Source: Rhodocyclaceae bacterium UBA2250
GTDB taxonomy: Bacteria > Pseudomonadota > Gammaproteobacteria > Burkholderiales > Rhodocyclaceae
DNA: 48,169 nucleotides
Direction of reading: 5' to 3'
NCBI GenBank assembly: GCA_002347285.1
Contig: DDXW01000030.1
Location: forward strand, 1-48,169
Both the position numbers and the translations under genes were made by a program. How positions within the stretch are numbered: position 1 is the first letter of the stretch; each line of letters starts with the position of its first letter. This document shows positions 1 through 7,725 of the stretch, one piece after another. The notes under the pieces are model-generated. The model ran no database searches. It was given only the letters and a program-made list of their open reading frames with translations, and had not been told where the DNA came from.

Positions 1-674
1 ACGGTGCGCTGCTTCCAGATGCGGTTGTCGGTCAGCAGCGTCTCGTATTCGTCGAGGATGGCCGGGAAGCGGTCGGTGAAGTCCTCGAGGAAGTCGAGCA
101 GCGAGCCCTGGCGCGGCCCGTTGAGGCGGGCGACATCGGCGGCATTCTTCCACTTCGACGCCTGGTACTGCGGCATGCGGTCCGGCAGGTCGCGATAGAC
201 GCCGCCCGGCCGGTAATAGGCCGCATGCAGGCGGGCGCCGGAAACCGCCTCATAGACGTCGAGCAGATCCTCGCGCTCGCGGAAGGTGTACAGCACCATC
301 GCCATCGCGCCGATGTCGAGCGCATGCGTGCCGACGTTGAGCAGATGATTGAGGATGCGCGTCACCTCATCCATCATGACGCGGATGTATTGGGCACGCA
401 ACGGCACATCGACGCCGAGCAGCCGCTCGACCGCCAGGCAGTAGGCGTGCTCGTTGCACATCATCGACACGTAATCGAGACGGTCGAGATAGGGAACGTT
501 CTGCAGCCAGGTGCGCGTCTCGGCCAGCTTCTCGGTGCCGCGATGCAGCAGGCCGATATGCGGATCGGCGCGCACGATGACCTCGCCGTCGAGCTCGAGC
601 ACCAGCCGCAAAACACCATGCGCCGCCGGGTGCTGCGGACCGAAGTTCAAAGTGTAGTTCTTGATCTCAGCCAC
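1..674 (-). CDS. nuoD: NADH-quinone oxidoreductase subunit D (partial, C-terminus outside window)
   Basis: Only the first 224 codons are present; the gene runs off the left edge. It encodes the 49-kDa subunit of the peripheral arm of respiratory complex I, which helps form the quinone-binding site. The N-terminus contains the family hallmarks FGPQHPAAHG and HIGLLHRGTEK, followed by YLDRLDYVSMMCNEHAY. The start is taken as GTG (positions 672-674), which gives VAEIKNYTLNFGPQHP and overlaps the end of nuoC by 8 bases, suggesting translational coupling. It follows nuoA, nuoB and nuoC in the usual operon order. Confidence 0.96.
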   Translation of the reverse strand, partial: MAEIKNYTLNFGPQHPAAHGVLRLVLELDGEVIVRADPHIGLLHRGTEKLAETRTWLQNVPYLDRLDYVSMMCNEHAYCLAVERLLGVDVPLRAQYIRVMMDEVTRILNHLLNVGTHALDIGAMAMVLYTFREREDLLDVYEAVSGARLHAAYYRPGGVYRDLPDRMPQYQASKWKNAADVARLNGPRQGSLLDFLEDFTDRFPAILDEYETLLTDNRIWKQRT

Positions 675-1257
675 GGCCGTAATTCTCCTCCCGGACGATG
701 CGCGGCGTAACTTCGCGCGGCTCGATCGTCACCGGCTGATAAACGACACGCTGCTTCTCGGGGTCGTAGCGCATCTCGACATAGCCCGAAACGGGGAAGT
801 CCTTGCGGAACGGATGGCCGACGAAGCCGTAGTCGGTCAGGATGCGGCGCAGGTCGTCGTGGCCCTCGAACAGGATGCCGAACATGTCGAAGGCCTCGCG
901 CTCGTACCAGTTGGCGGAATTCCAGATATCGGTAACGCTCGGCAGCACCGGGAAGCCGTCATCCTCGGCATAGGTGCGCAGGCGCAGCCGGCAGTTCAGG
1001 TGCAGCGAGGTCAGATGGCAGGCCACGGCGAAGCGTTTGCCCTGCCAGCCGGCATGGGTCGAGTAATCGATACCGGAAAGATCGATGAGCTGGGTGAATT
1101 GCAGCTCGGGATGATCGCGCAGCGTGCGTGCCACCTCGCGGTAGTCGGCGGCCGCCGTCTCGATGGTCAGCTCGCCCAGCCGCAGGGCCGACGCCGCCAC
1201 GCGAGAACCGAGTATTGCAGCCAGTTGCTGCGACAGCTTTTCGAGTTTGGCGCTCAT
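667..1257 (-). CDS. nuoC: NADH-quinone oxidoreductase subunit C
   Basis: This 196-residue protein is the 30-kDa subunit of complex I, part of the hydrophilic arm linking NuoD and NuoB. The family signature WYEREAFDMFGI followed by GHDDLRRILTDYGFVGHPFRKDFP is present, and the length is normal for a stand-alone NuoC (not the NuoCD fusion of enterics). It starts at ATG, 3 bases after the nuoB stop, and overlaps nuoD. The tight spacing places it in one transcription unit with nuoA, nuoB and nuoD. Confidence 0.97.
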   Translation of the reverse strand: MSAKLEKLSQQLAAILGSRVAASALRLGELTIETAAADYREVARTLRDHPELQFTQLIDLSGIDYSTHAGWQGKRFAVACHLTSLHLNCRLRLRTYAEDDGFPVLPSVTDIWNSANWYEREAFDMFGILFEGHDDLRRILTDYGFVGHPFRKDFPVSGYVEMRYDPEKQRVVYQPVTIEPREVTPRIVREENYGRG

Positions 1258-1260
1258 GGC

Positions 1261-1740
1261 TCAGGGTCGGGCAATCGTGTTGGTGCGGGTGATCTTGTTC
1301 TGCAGCTGGATGATGCCGTAGAGCAGCGCTTCGGCCGTCGGCGGGCAGCCCGGCACGTAGATGTCGACCGGCACGATGCGATCGCAGCCGCGCACCACGG
1401 AATAGGAATAGTGGTAATAGCCACCGCCGTTGGCACAGGAGCCCATCGAGATCACCCAGCGCGGCTCGGCCATCTGGTCATAGACCTTGCGCAGGGCAGG
1501 CGCCATCTTGTTGGTCAGCGTGCCGGCGACGATCATGACGTCGGATTGGCGCGGGCTGGGGCGGAAGACGACGCCGAAGCGGTCGAGGTCGTAGCGCGAG
1601 CAGCCGGCATGGATCATTTCGACCGCACAGCAGGCGAGGCCGAAGGTCATCGGCCACAGCGATCCGGTGCGCGTCCAGTTGATCAGCTTGTCGAGAGTGG
1701 TGGTGACAAAACCTTCCTGCAGGACGCCTTCGATGCTCAT
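1261..1740 (-). CDS. nuoB: NADH-quinone oxidoreductase subunit B
   Basis: This 159-residue protein carries the terminal iron-sulfur cluster N2 of complex I, the electron donor to quinone. The cluster ligands are visible as the tandem cysteines in GLACCAVEM, a cysteine in GSCANGGG and one in VPGCPPTAEA. Length and motifs match the PSST/NuoB family closely. The gene begins 3 bases after the nuoA stop and is followed 3 bases later by nuoC. Confidence 0.98.
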   Translation of the reverse strand: MSIEGVLQEGFVTTTLDKLINWTRTGSLWPMTFGLACCAVEMIHAGCSRYDLDRFGVVFRPSPRQSDVMIVAGTLTNKMAPALRKVYDQMAEPRWVISMGSCANGGGYYHYSYSVVRGCDRIVPVDIYVPGCPPTAEALLYGIIQLQNKITRTNTIARP

Positions 1741-1743
1741 GAC

Positions 1744-2118
1744 TTATTCCCAGTCGAGGGCGCCCTTGGCCCAGGCGTAGATGTAGCCCACGATCAGGAT
1801 CGCGAGGAACACCAGCATTTCGATGAAACCGAAGAACTTCACCTCGGGCGTGCCGACGATCTCCTTGAAGATCGTCGCCCACGGCAGCAGGAACGCCACC
1901 TCGAGGTCGAAGATGATGAAGATGATCGCGATCAGGTAATAGCGCACATCGAACTTCATGCGCGCATCCTCGAAGGCCTCGAAGCCGCATTCGAAAGGAG
2001 AAAGCTTTTCGCTATCCGGACGATTTGGAGCGATCAACCATCCGAGCAGGATGGGCATGCAGCCGAAGACCAGAGCAACAACCACAAAAACGAGTATCGG
2101 AAAATAATTTTCCAGCAT
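1744..2118 (-). CDS. nuoA: NADH-quinone oxidoreductase subunit A
   Basis: This small membrane subunit of complex I has three transmembrane segments: one at the N-terminus (YFPILVFVVVALVFG), one in the middle and one at the C-terminus. The conserved SPFECGFE loop and the DVRYYLIAIIFIIFDLEVAFL segment are present. I chose ATG at 2116-2118, giving 124 residues, because GAAGG lies just upstream; a TTG three codons earlier is also in frame. It is the first nuo gene, 79 bases after tRNA-Leu. Confidence 0.96.
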   Translation of the reverse strand: MLENYFPILVFVVVALVFGCMPILLGWLIAPNRPDSEKLSPFECGFEAFEDARMKFDVRYYLIAIIFIIFDLEVAFLLPWATIFKEIVGTPEVKFFGFIEMLVFLAILIVGYIYAWAKGALDWE

Positions 2119-2197
2119 AGCCTTCAAACTCCGTGGCTTTTGGCCACCTCCCCGCTCATTCGCCTGCGTTTGTCGCGCAAATGAATGCCTGATTTGT

Positions 2198-2282
2198 TGG
2201 TGCCGACGGCGAGACTCGAACTCGCACAGCTTTCGCCACTACCCCCTCAAGATAGCGTGTCTACCAATTTCACCACGTCGGC
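2198..2282 (-). tRNA. tRNA-Leu (anticodon GAG)
   Basis: A full cloverleaf of 85 bases can be folded. The acceptor stem is GCCGACG with CGTCGGC, followed by discriminator A and an encoded CCA. The anticodon stem CTATC/GGTAG encloses loop TTGAGGG, so the anticodon is GAG (reads CUC and CUU). A long variable arm and the T-loop GTTCGAGTC are present, as expected for a class II leucine tRNA. It sits between secG and nuoA, a conserved position in betaproteobacteria, and is probably processed from a common transcript. Confidence 0.97.
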
Positions 2283-2375
2283 GTACTGCTGCTAAACAAC
2301 TCGTTGCAAGCGGCGCGCATCATAGCATTATCAATGCAGGCCGCGAAGAATTTTATGGCTGGAAGTCGAATTAAT

Positions 2376-2735
2376 TTACTTCGGAATGTCCTGCGCCTTC
2401 GAGTCGGCCGGGGCCGCGGGCGCGGACTGCGCGGGTGCAGGGATGCTGCTTTCGGTCTTGACCGCGTCCATCACGCTGCCAGCCGCGGCGACCGGTCGAT
2501 TGCCCGCCATGTAAGCGAGTCCCAGGCTGGTCAGAAAAAAGATCGTGGCGAGCACCGCGGTGGCACGTGACAGGAAGTTGGCCGAGCCAGTCGCGCCGAA
2601 CAGGCTGCCCGAAGCTCCGCTGCCGAAAGCCGCGCCCATGTCGGCACCCTTGCCGTGCTGCAGCAGCACCAGACCGATCACCGCAAGACCGATCAGGATG
2701 TGCACGATCAGCGTTACCGAAAACATGATGTTCAT
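2376..2735 (-). CDS. secG: Preprotein translocase subunit SecG
   Basis: This 119-residue inner-membrane protein is the auxiliary subunit of the SecYEG channel. Two transmembrane helices (residues about 3-22 and 53-75) flank the conserved glycine-rich loop HGKGADMGAAFGSGASGSLF. The C-terminal tail is alanine- and proline-rich and poorly conserved, as is usual in this family. It starts 14 bases after tpiA, so the two are probably co-transcribed. The stretch 2283-2375 downstream, before the tRNA, holds no gene or clear terminator. Confidence 0.96.
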   Translation of the reverse strand: MNIMFSVTLIVHILIGLAVIGLVLLQHGKGADMGAAFGSGASGSLFGATGSANFLSRATAVLATIFFLTSLGLAYMAGNRPVAAAGSVMDAVKTESSIPAPAQSAPAAPADSKAQDIPK

Positions 2736-2749
2736 GTGGAGAGATCCTT

Positions 2750-3496
2750 TCAGGCTGCCGCGCAGATGGCGGCGAAATCAGCTGCAACCAGGGCGGCGCC
2801 GCCGATCAGGCCACCGTCGATGTCGGGCTGCGCCATGAGTTCCTTGGCATTGTTCGGCTTCATGCTGCCGCCGTAGAGAATGCGCAAGCCGGCGGCAACG
2901 GCGGCATCGTCACGCGCGACACGCGCCCGAATGAGCGAGTGCACCTCCTGGGCTTGTTCCGGTGTCGCGGTGCGCCCGGTACCGATCGCCCAGACCGGCT
3001 CGTAGGCCACCACCGATTGCGCCAGGGCGGCGATCCCGCAACGGGCGATCACGGCATCCATCTGACGGGTGACGACTTCGGCGGTCACGTTCCTCTCGCG
3101 CTCGTCGAGCGTCTCCCCGACGCAGAGGATGGGCGCCAAGCCGGCCTTCAGCGCCGCCTCGCACTTGGCGGCGACGATCGCATCCGTATCGCCGTAGTAA
3201 GTACGACGCTCGGAGTGGCCGACGATCACGTAACGGCAGCCGAAGTCGTTCAGCATCGCGGCGCTCACTTCGCCGGTGTAGGCGCCCTGCGCGTGCTCGG
3301 AAACGTCCTGGGCGCCCCAGGCGACATTGCTGCCGGACAGGAGTCCTTGGACTTGAGCAAGATAAGGATAGGGCACGCAGACGGCCACCTCCGCCGTCAC
3401 GCCGGCGACGCCGCTGCGCACGCCCTGCAGCAGCTCGGCATTGCCTTTCAGGCTGCCGTGCATCTTCCAGTTGCCGGCAACGAATTTCTTGCGCAT
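2750..3496 (-). CDS. tpiA: Triosephosphate isomerase
   Basis: This 248-residue TIM-barrel enzyme interconverts dihydroxyacetone phosphate and glyceraldehyde 3-phosphate in glycolysis and gluconeogenesis. The substrate lysine lies in AGNWKMHG near the N-terminus, the catalytic histidine in VGHSERR and the catalytic glutamate in AYEPVWAIGTG. The phosphate-binding glycines are in ILYGGSMKP and GGLIGGA. The length is that of a normal bacterial enzyme. It is the first gene of the tpiA-secG-tRNA-nuo block and has a TATAAT box about 33 bases upstream of the start. Confidence 0.98.
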   Translation of the reverse strand: MRKKFVAGNWKMHGSLKGNAELLQGVRSGVAGVTAEVAVCVPYPYLAQVQGLLSGSNVAWGAQDVSEHAQGAYTGEVSAAMLNDFGCRYVIVGHSERRTYYGDTDAIVAAKCEAALKAGLAPILCVGETLDERERNVTAEVVTRQMDAVIARCGIAALAQSVVAYEPVWAIGTGRTATPEQAQEVHSLIRARVARDDAAVAAGLRILYGGSMKPNNAKELMAQPDIDGGLIGGAALVAADFAAICAAA

Positions 3497-3529
3497 AAGA
3501 TCAGCCCGTCAGGTTGAAAAAACCCGCGG

Positions 3530-3535
3530 ATTATA
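3530..3535 (-). promoter_or_regulatory. Putative -10 element of the tpiA promoter
   Basis: On the minus strand the sequence is a perfect TATAAT 33 bases upstream of the tpiA start codon. No -35 box with ideal spacing is evident: TTGCAC is only 14 bases away. The site is therefore supported by the -10 match and position alone. Confidence 0.45.
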
Positions 3536-3556
3536 GCGCAGCAATCGCCGTGCAAC

Positions 3557-3578
3557 TCCGGCGATCCCGCTCGCCGGA
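3557..3578 (-). terminator. Inverted repeat downstream of prpE, possible terminator
   Basis: TCCGGCGA and TCGCCGGA form a perfect 8-base stem with a 6-base loop, 18 bases after the prpE stop codon and before the tpiA promoter. It is not followed by a T run on either strand, so intrinsic termination is only possible, not clear. Confidence 0.4.
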
Positions 3579-3596
3579 AACGCGGACCGACCGGCG

Positions 3597-5489
3597 TCAG
3601 CCTTTCAGCACTGCCCTGATCTGTTCCAGCGTGGATGGATCGTCGATGGTGGTCAGATCGCCGGGGTCGCGGCCCTCCGCCAGCGCCTGGATCGAACGCC
3701 GCAGCATCTTGCCCGAACGCGTCTTCGGCAGGCCGGTGACGAAATGCACGTGCTTCGGTCGCGCGATCGCGCCGAGGATGCCATCGACGGTCTTCTTGAC
3801 TTCGGCCTCCAGCGCGGCGCGCAACTCCGGCGTGGCGACCCTGGCCTGATCCTTGACGACCGCGAAGGCCATCGGCTCCTGGCCTTTGAGCTGGTCGTTC
3901 ACGCCGACCACGGCCACCTCGGCGATCGCGGGATGCGCCTGCACCGCCTCCTCGATCTCGCGCGTGCCGAGACGGTGGCCGGCGACGTTGATCACGTCGT
4001 CGGTGCGGCCGAGGATGTAGTGGTAGCCCTCCTCGTCCCTGATGCCCCAGTCGAAGGAGGAGTACACCAGCGGATCCTTGAACAGGCTGAAATAGGTGCT
4101 GACGAAGCGTTCGTCCTGTCCCCAGACGGTGGACAGGCAGCCGGGCGGCAGCGGCGGCACCACGCCGACGATGCCCTTCTCGTTCGGGCCGCACTCGGTG
4201 CCGTCCTCGCGGAAGATCTTGAGGTCGTAGCCGAACACCGGGAAGCTCGGCGTGCCGAACTTGATCTTGGTGTCCTCGATGCCGCGCACGGCCGACAGCA
4301 TCGGCCAGCCGGTTTCGGTCTGCCAGTAGTTGTCGATGACGGGCAGCTTGAGTTCGCCCATGATCCACTCGTGGGTCGGCTGGTCGAGCGGTTCGCCGGC
4401 GAGGAACAGGTGCTTGAGCGATGACAGGTCGTACTTGTGCAGGAAGGCCGGATCCTGCTTCTTCAGCACGCGGATCGCGGTTGGCGCCGAGAACATCACG
4501 TTGACCTTGTACTTCTCGACGATCTGCCACCAGATGCCGGCGTCGGGACGGATCGGCGTGCCTTCGTACATCACCGTCGCCATGCCGGCGATCAGCGGGC
4601 CGTAGATGATGTAGCTGTGGCCGACCACCCAGCCGATGTCAGAAGTCGCGAAGTAGGTTTCGCCTTCGAAGCCCTGGTAGATGTATTTCATCGAGGCGGC
4701 GAGCGCCACGGCGTAACCGCCGGTGTCGCGCTGCACGCCCTTGGGCTTGCCGGTGGTTCCCGAGGTGTAGAGGATGTAGGACGGCTCGGAGGATTCCAGC
4801 CACTCGCAGGGCACCTCGGCACTCATGTGCTGGGCGCGCAGCGTCGCGTAATCGACATCGCGACCGGCGACCCTGGCGAACCCCTTGTCGATGCCGCGAT
4901 CGACCATCAGCACCTTTTCCGGCTTGGCCACGGCGAGATTGATCGCCTCGTCGAGAAGATGCTTGTATGGCACGGCCTTGCCCCCGCGCATGCCGGCATC
5001 GGAGGAAACCACGAGTTTCGGCTTCGCATCGTCGATGCGGGTCGCCAGCGAGCCGGACGCGAAGCCGCCGAACACGACGGAATGGATCGCGCCGATGCGC
5101 GCGCAGGCGAGGATCGCGAAAGTCGCCTCGGCGATCATCGGCATGTAGATCAGCACCCGGTCGCCCTTCTTGACGCCGAGCGACTGCATGATCGCCGCCA
5201 TCCGCATCACTTCCGTCTTGAGCTCGGCGAAGCTGTAGATCTTCTCCTCGTTGGTCTCGGTGGAGACGTAGATCAGGGCACGGTCGTTCGGACGCTTCGC
5301 CGCATGGCGGTCCACCGCGTTATGGCAGAGGTTGGTCTTGCCGCCGGAGAACCACTTGACGAACGGCGGCTTGCTGTAGTCGCAGATCGTCCGCGGCGGC
5401 GCCTGCCAGTCCACGAGTTGCGCCTGCTCGGCCCAGAAACCATCGCGATCCTCGATCGAACGACGGTGAAAATCAGCATACTTGCCCAT
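3597..5489 (-). CDS. prpE: Propionate-CoA ligase (propionyl-CoA synthetase)
   Basis: This 630-residue member of the acyl-adenylate-forming superfamily activates propionate with ATP and CoA to propionyl-CoA. Motifs in order are the phosphate loop YTSGTTGKPKGV, the adenylate-binding YWQTETGWP, the hinge region ILGRTDDVINVAGHRLGTREIEE (too long to be chance) and the C-terminal catalytic lysine in LPKTRSGKMLRRS, which acetyltransferases commonly modify. The length and FLAGEPLDQPTHEW favour PrpE over acetyl-CoA synthetase. The start is ATG at 5487-5489 with AGGGGAAG upstream. It lies 28 bases after the acuI-like gene, so the pair probably forms an operon feeding acrylate- or 3-hydroxypropionate-derived carbon into propionyl-CoA. 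Confidence 0.9.
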   Translation of the reverse strand: MGKYADFHRRSIEDRDGFWAEQAQLVDWQAPPRTICDYSKPPFVKWFSGGKTNLCHNAVDRHAAKRPNDRALIYVSTETNEEKIYSFAELKTEVMRMAAIMQSLGVKKGDRVLIYMPMIAEATFAILACARIGAIHSVVFGGFASGSLATRIDDAKPKLVVSSDAGMRGGKAVPYKHLLDEAINLAVAKPEKVLMVDRGIDKGFARVAGRDVDYATLRAQHMSAEVPCEWLESSEPSYILYTSGTTGKPKGVQRDTGGYAVALAASMKYIYQGFEGETYFATSDIGWVVGHSYIIYGPLIAGMATVMYEGTPIRPDAGIWWQIVEKYKVNVMFSAPTAIRVLKKQDPAFLHKYDLSSLKHLFLAGEPLDQPTHEWIMGELKLPVIDNYWQTETGWPMLSAVRGIEDTKIKFGTPSFPVFGYDLKIFREDGTECGPNEKGIVGVVPPLPPGCLSTVWGQDERFVSTYFSLFKDPLVYSSFDWGIRDEEGYHYILGRTDDVINVAGHRLGTREIEEAVQAHPAIAEVAVVGVNDQLKGQEPMAFAVVKDQARVATPELRAALEAEVKKTVDGILGAIARPKHVHFVTGLPKTRSGKMLRRSIQALAEGRDPGDLTTIDDPSTLEQIRAVLKG

Positions 5490-5517
5490 GGTCCGCTTCC
5501 CCTCTGGTTGATTGCTT

Positions 5518-6507
5518 TTAAGGCTGGATACGCACGACGACGCGTCCTGTGACACGCGCTTGCAGGAAATCGTCGAAGATGCCGGGCAGATCGGCGAAAT
5601 CGATCTCGCGCGCTCCGGCGATCACCCGTTCCGGTTTCCAGTCGCAGCCGAGACGACGCCAGACATCGCCGCGCCAGGGATCGCCGATGTAGCCCGAATC
5701 GATGCCGAGCAGCGACACGCCGCGCAGGATGAACGGCATCACGGTGGTTTTCAATTCATGACTCGCCGCCAAGCCGATGCTGGCGATGGTGCCGGCCTGC
5801 TTCATGGTGCTGGCCATCCAGGCCAGTACGTCGCCACCGAGGTTGTCGACCGCGCCGGCCCAGATCGCCTTGTCGAGCGGCCTGATCTTGGCGAGGTCGA
5901 GGCTGGAACGCAGGATCACCGCCTGCGCGCCAAGTTGCTTCAGGTAATCGACCGAATCGGCCTTGCCGGTCAGGGCATGCACCTCGTAACCGGCGTTGGC
6001 GAGAATTTCCACGGCGATGCTGCCGACGCCACCCGTCGCCCCCGAGACGATCACCGGGCCGTTATCCGGCTTGAGGCCGTCGTGTTCCATGCGAGCGACC
6101 GCGAGACCGGCAGTGAAGCCGGCCGTGCCCAGCGCCATCGCGGCGCGCAAATCGAGACCGGCAGGCAGCTTGTACACCCAGGCGGCGGGAACGCGGGCGA
6201 CTTCGGCATAGCCCCCGTGATGCGCCACGCCGATGTCGTAGCTGGTGGCCAGCACCTCGTCGCCGGGCGTGAAGTGCGGGCTGTCGCTCTTGACCACCTT
6301 GCCCGCCAGGTCGATGCCGCCGACGCAGGGAAAGCGACGGATGATCCTGCCAGCACCGGTTGCCGCCAGGGCATCCTTGTAGTTGACGCTCGAGTAGGCG
6401 ACGGCGATGGTCACCTCGCCCGGGTCGAGCTGCTGTTCTTCCAGCGCGGCGAAGCCGGCGGCGATCTTGCCATCGTGCTGCTGGATCAGAAAGGCCTTGA
6501 AACTCAC
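5518..6507 (-). CDS. acuI: AcuI/YhdH-family acryloyl-CoA reductase (NADPH)
   Basis: This 329-residue zinc-independent medium-chain dehydrogenase/reductase has the N-terminal substrate domain with SSVNYKDALAATG and the nucleotide-binding motif SGATGGVGSIAVE near the middle. YhdH/AcuI proteins reduce acryloyl-CoA to propionyl-CoA with NADPH; the neighbouring prpE supports that role, because both produce propionyl-CoA. The start is GTG at 6505-6507, with a strong AGGGGAG ribosome-binding site. Another quinone-oxidoreductase-like activity cannot be excluded from sequence alone. Confidence 0.85.
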   Translation of the reverse strand: MSFKAFLIQQHDGKIAAGFAALEEQQLDPGEVTIAVAYSSVNYKDALAATGAGRIIRRFPCVGGIDLAGKVVKSDSPHFTPGDEVLATSYDIGVAHHGGYAEVARVPAAWVYKLPAGLDLRAAMALGTAGFTAGLAVARMEHDGLKPDNGPVIVSGATGGVGSIAVEILANAGYEVHALTGKADSVDYLKQLGAQAVILRSSLDLAKIRPLDKAIWAGAVDNLGGDVLAWMASTMKQAGTIASIGLAASHELKTTVMPFILRGVSLLGIDSGYIGDPWRGDVWRRLGCDWKPERVIAGAREIDFADLPGIFDDFLQARVTGRVVVRIQP

Positions 6508-6600
6508 GCCTGCTCCCCTGTTTATCGTGATTTGGACAGATTATAGCCCTGCGACCATGCCTTATGGCCATGGTGGGCCATGTGTGAGCAGCTTGCATGC

Positions 6601-6624
6601 GATAACCATTCTCATTAATATAAT
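6601..6624 (+). promoter_or_regulatory. Fur-box-like operator overlapping the fbpA -10 box
   Basis: GATAACCATTCTCATTAAT resembles the 19-base Fur consensus (GATAATGATAATCATTATC) and runs directly into a perfect TATAAT at 6619-6624, 31 bases before the fbpA start. Fur-iron bound here would block RNA polymerase, giving iron-repressed expression. The match is by eye. No -35 box with good spacing was found. Confidence 0.65.
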
Positions 6625-6654
6625 GACCTCGGCCAACCCCGTCCTGGAGAACCA

Positions 6655-7674
6655 ATGAAAACCAAACTGATCAACCGTGCCGTTCTCGCCTGCCTGCTGA
6701 TCGCACCGCTCGCGCAAGCAGAAGACAACGTACTCAACCTCTACTCCGCGCGTCACTATCAGACCGACGAGGCGCTCTACGCGAATTTCACGAAGCAGAC
6801 CGGCATCAAGATCAACCGGATCGAAGCCAAGGAGGACGAACTGCTCGAACGCATCCGCAACGAAGGGGCGCAAAGCCCGGCGGACGTCTTCATCACCGTC
6901 GATGCGGCCCGGCTGGCGAAAGCCGACGAACTCGGACTGTTCGCGCCGGTGCGATCGAAGGTGCTCGATGAGCGCATCCCTTCCCACCTGCGCTCGACCG
7001 ACTGGTTCGCCTTCTCGACGCGCGCCCGTGTCATCGTTTACAACAAGCTTGTCGTCAAGCCGGACGACGTGAAGAGCTACGCCGACCTGGCGCAACCGAA
7101 ACTCAAGGGGCGGGTCTGCTCGCGTTCCGGTGCGCACCCGTACAACCTTTCCCTGCTTGCCTCGATCATCGCCCACCAGGGCGAACAGAAAGCCGAGGAA
7201 TGGACACGCGGCGTCGTCGCCAACTTCGCCCGCAGCCCGAAAGGCGGCGATACCGACCAGATCAAGGCCGTGGCCGCCGGCGAGTGCGGCGTGGCGATTT
7301 CCAACAGCTACTACCTGGCACGCATCATGCGCTCGACCAAGCCCGAGGACCGCAAGATCGTCGAGAGCATCGGCATCGTCTGGCCTGATCAGCAAGCTGC
7401 GGGAACGCACATCAACATTTCCGGTGGCGGCATGCTGAAGAGCGCGCCGCACAAGGATGCGGCAGTCAGGTTCCTCGAATATCTCGCCTCCGACGACGCC
7501 CAGCGCTACTTCGCCGACGGCAACAACGAATGGCCCGCCGTGCCGACGGTGAAGGTGAAGAACGAGGCCCTCGACGCGATGGGCGCCTTCAAGGCCGATA
7601 CCCTGCCGATCTCGGCGCTGGCGAAGAACGCCGCCTTGGCGCAGAAAATCTACGACCGCGCGGGCTGGAAATAG
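6655..7674 (+). CDS. fbpA: Fe(3+) ABC transporter, periplasmic iron-binding protein
   Basis: This 339-residue protein begins with a Sec signal peptide, cleaved after about residue 22 (LLIAPLAQA). The mature part opens with NVLNLYSARHYQTDEALY, the typical start of the FbpA/FutA class of ferric-ion-binding proteins. The tandem tyrosines of the iron site are Y219 and Y220 in SNSYYLAR. It would bind ferric iron in the periplasm and deliver it to the permease FbpB and ATPase FbpC encoded further on. It stands alone, with a Fur-like site in its promoter, and is separated from the other transporter genes by a sensor kinase gene. Confidence 0.92.
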   Translation: MKTKLINRAVLACLLIAPLAQAEDNVLNLYSARHYQTDEALYANFTKQTGIKINRIEAKEDELLERIRNEGAQSPADVFITVDAARLAKADELGLFAPVRSKVLDERIPSHLRSTDWFAFSTRARVIVYNKLVVKPDDVKSYADLAQPKLKGRVCSRSGAHPYNLSLLASIIAHQGEQKAEEWTRGVVANFARSPKGGDTDQIKAVAAGECGVAISNSYYLARIMRSTKPEDRKIVESIGIVWPDQQAAGTHINISGGGMLKSAPHKDAAVRFLEYLASDDAQRYFADGNNEWPAVPTVKVKNEALDAMGAFKADTLPISALAKNAALAQKIYDRAGWK

Positions 7675-7678
7675 AGGG

Positions 7679-7704
7679 GCAGGCGACGACGGCGTTCCGC
7701 CTGC
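7679..7704 (+). terminator. Hairpin after fbpA, possible terminator
   Basis: GCAGGCG and CGCCTGC form a perfect 7-base stem with a 12-base loop, 4 bases after the fbpA stop. There is no T tract, so it may equally protect the fbpA transcript end, as often seen after abundant binding-protein genes. Confidence 0.4.
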
Positions 7705-7725
7705 ACGTTCAGCTAATATGCGGGC

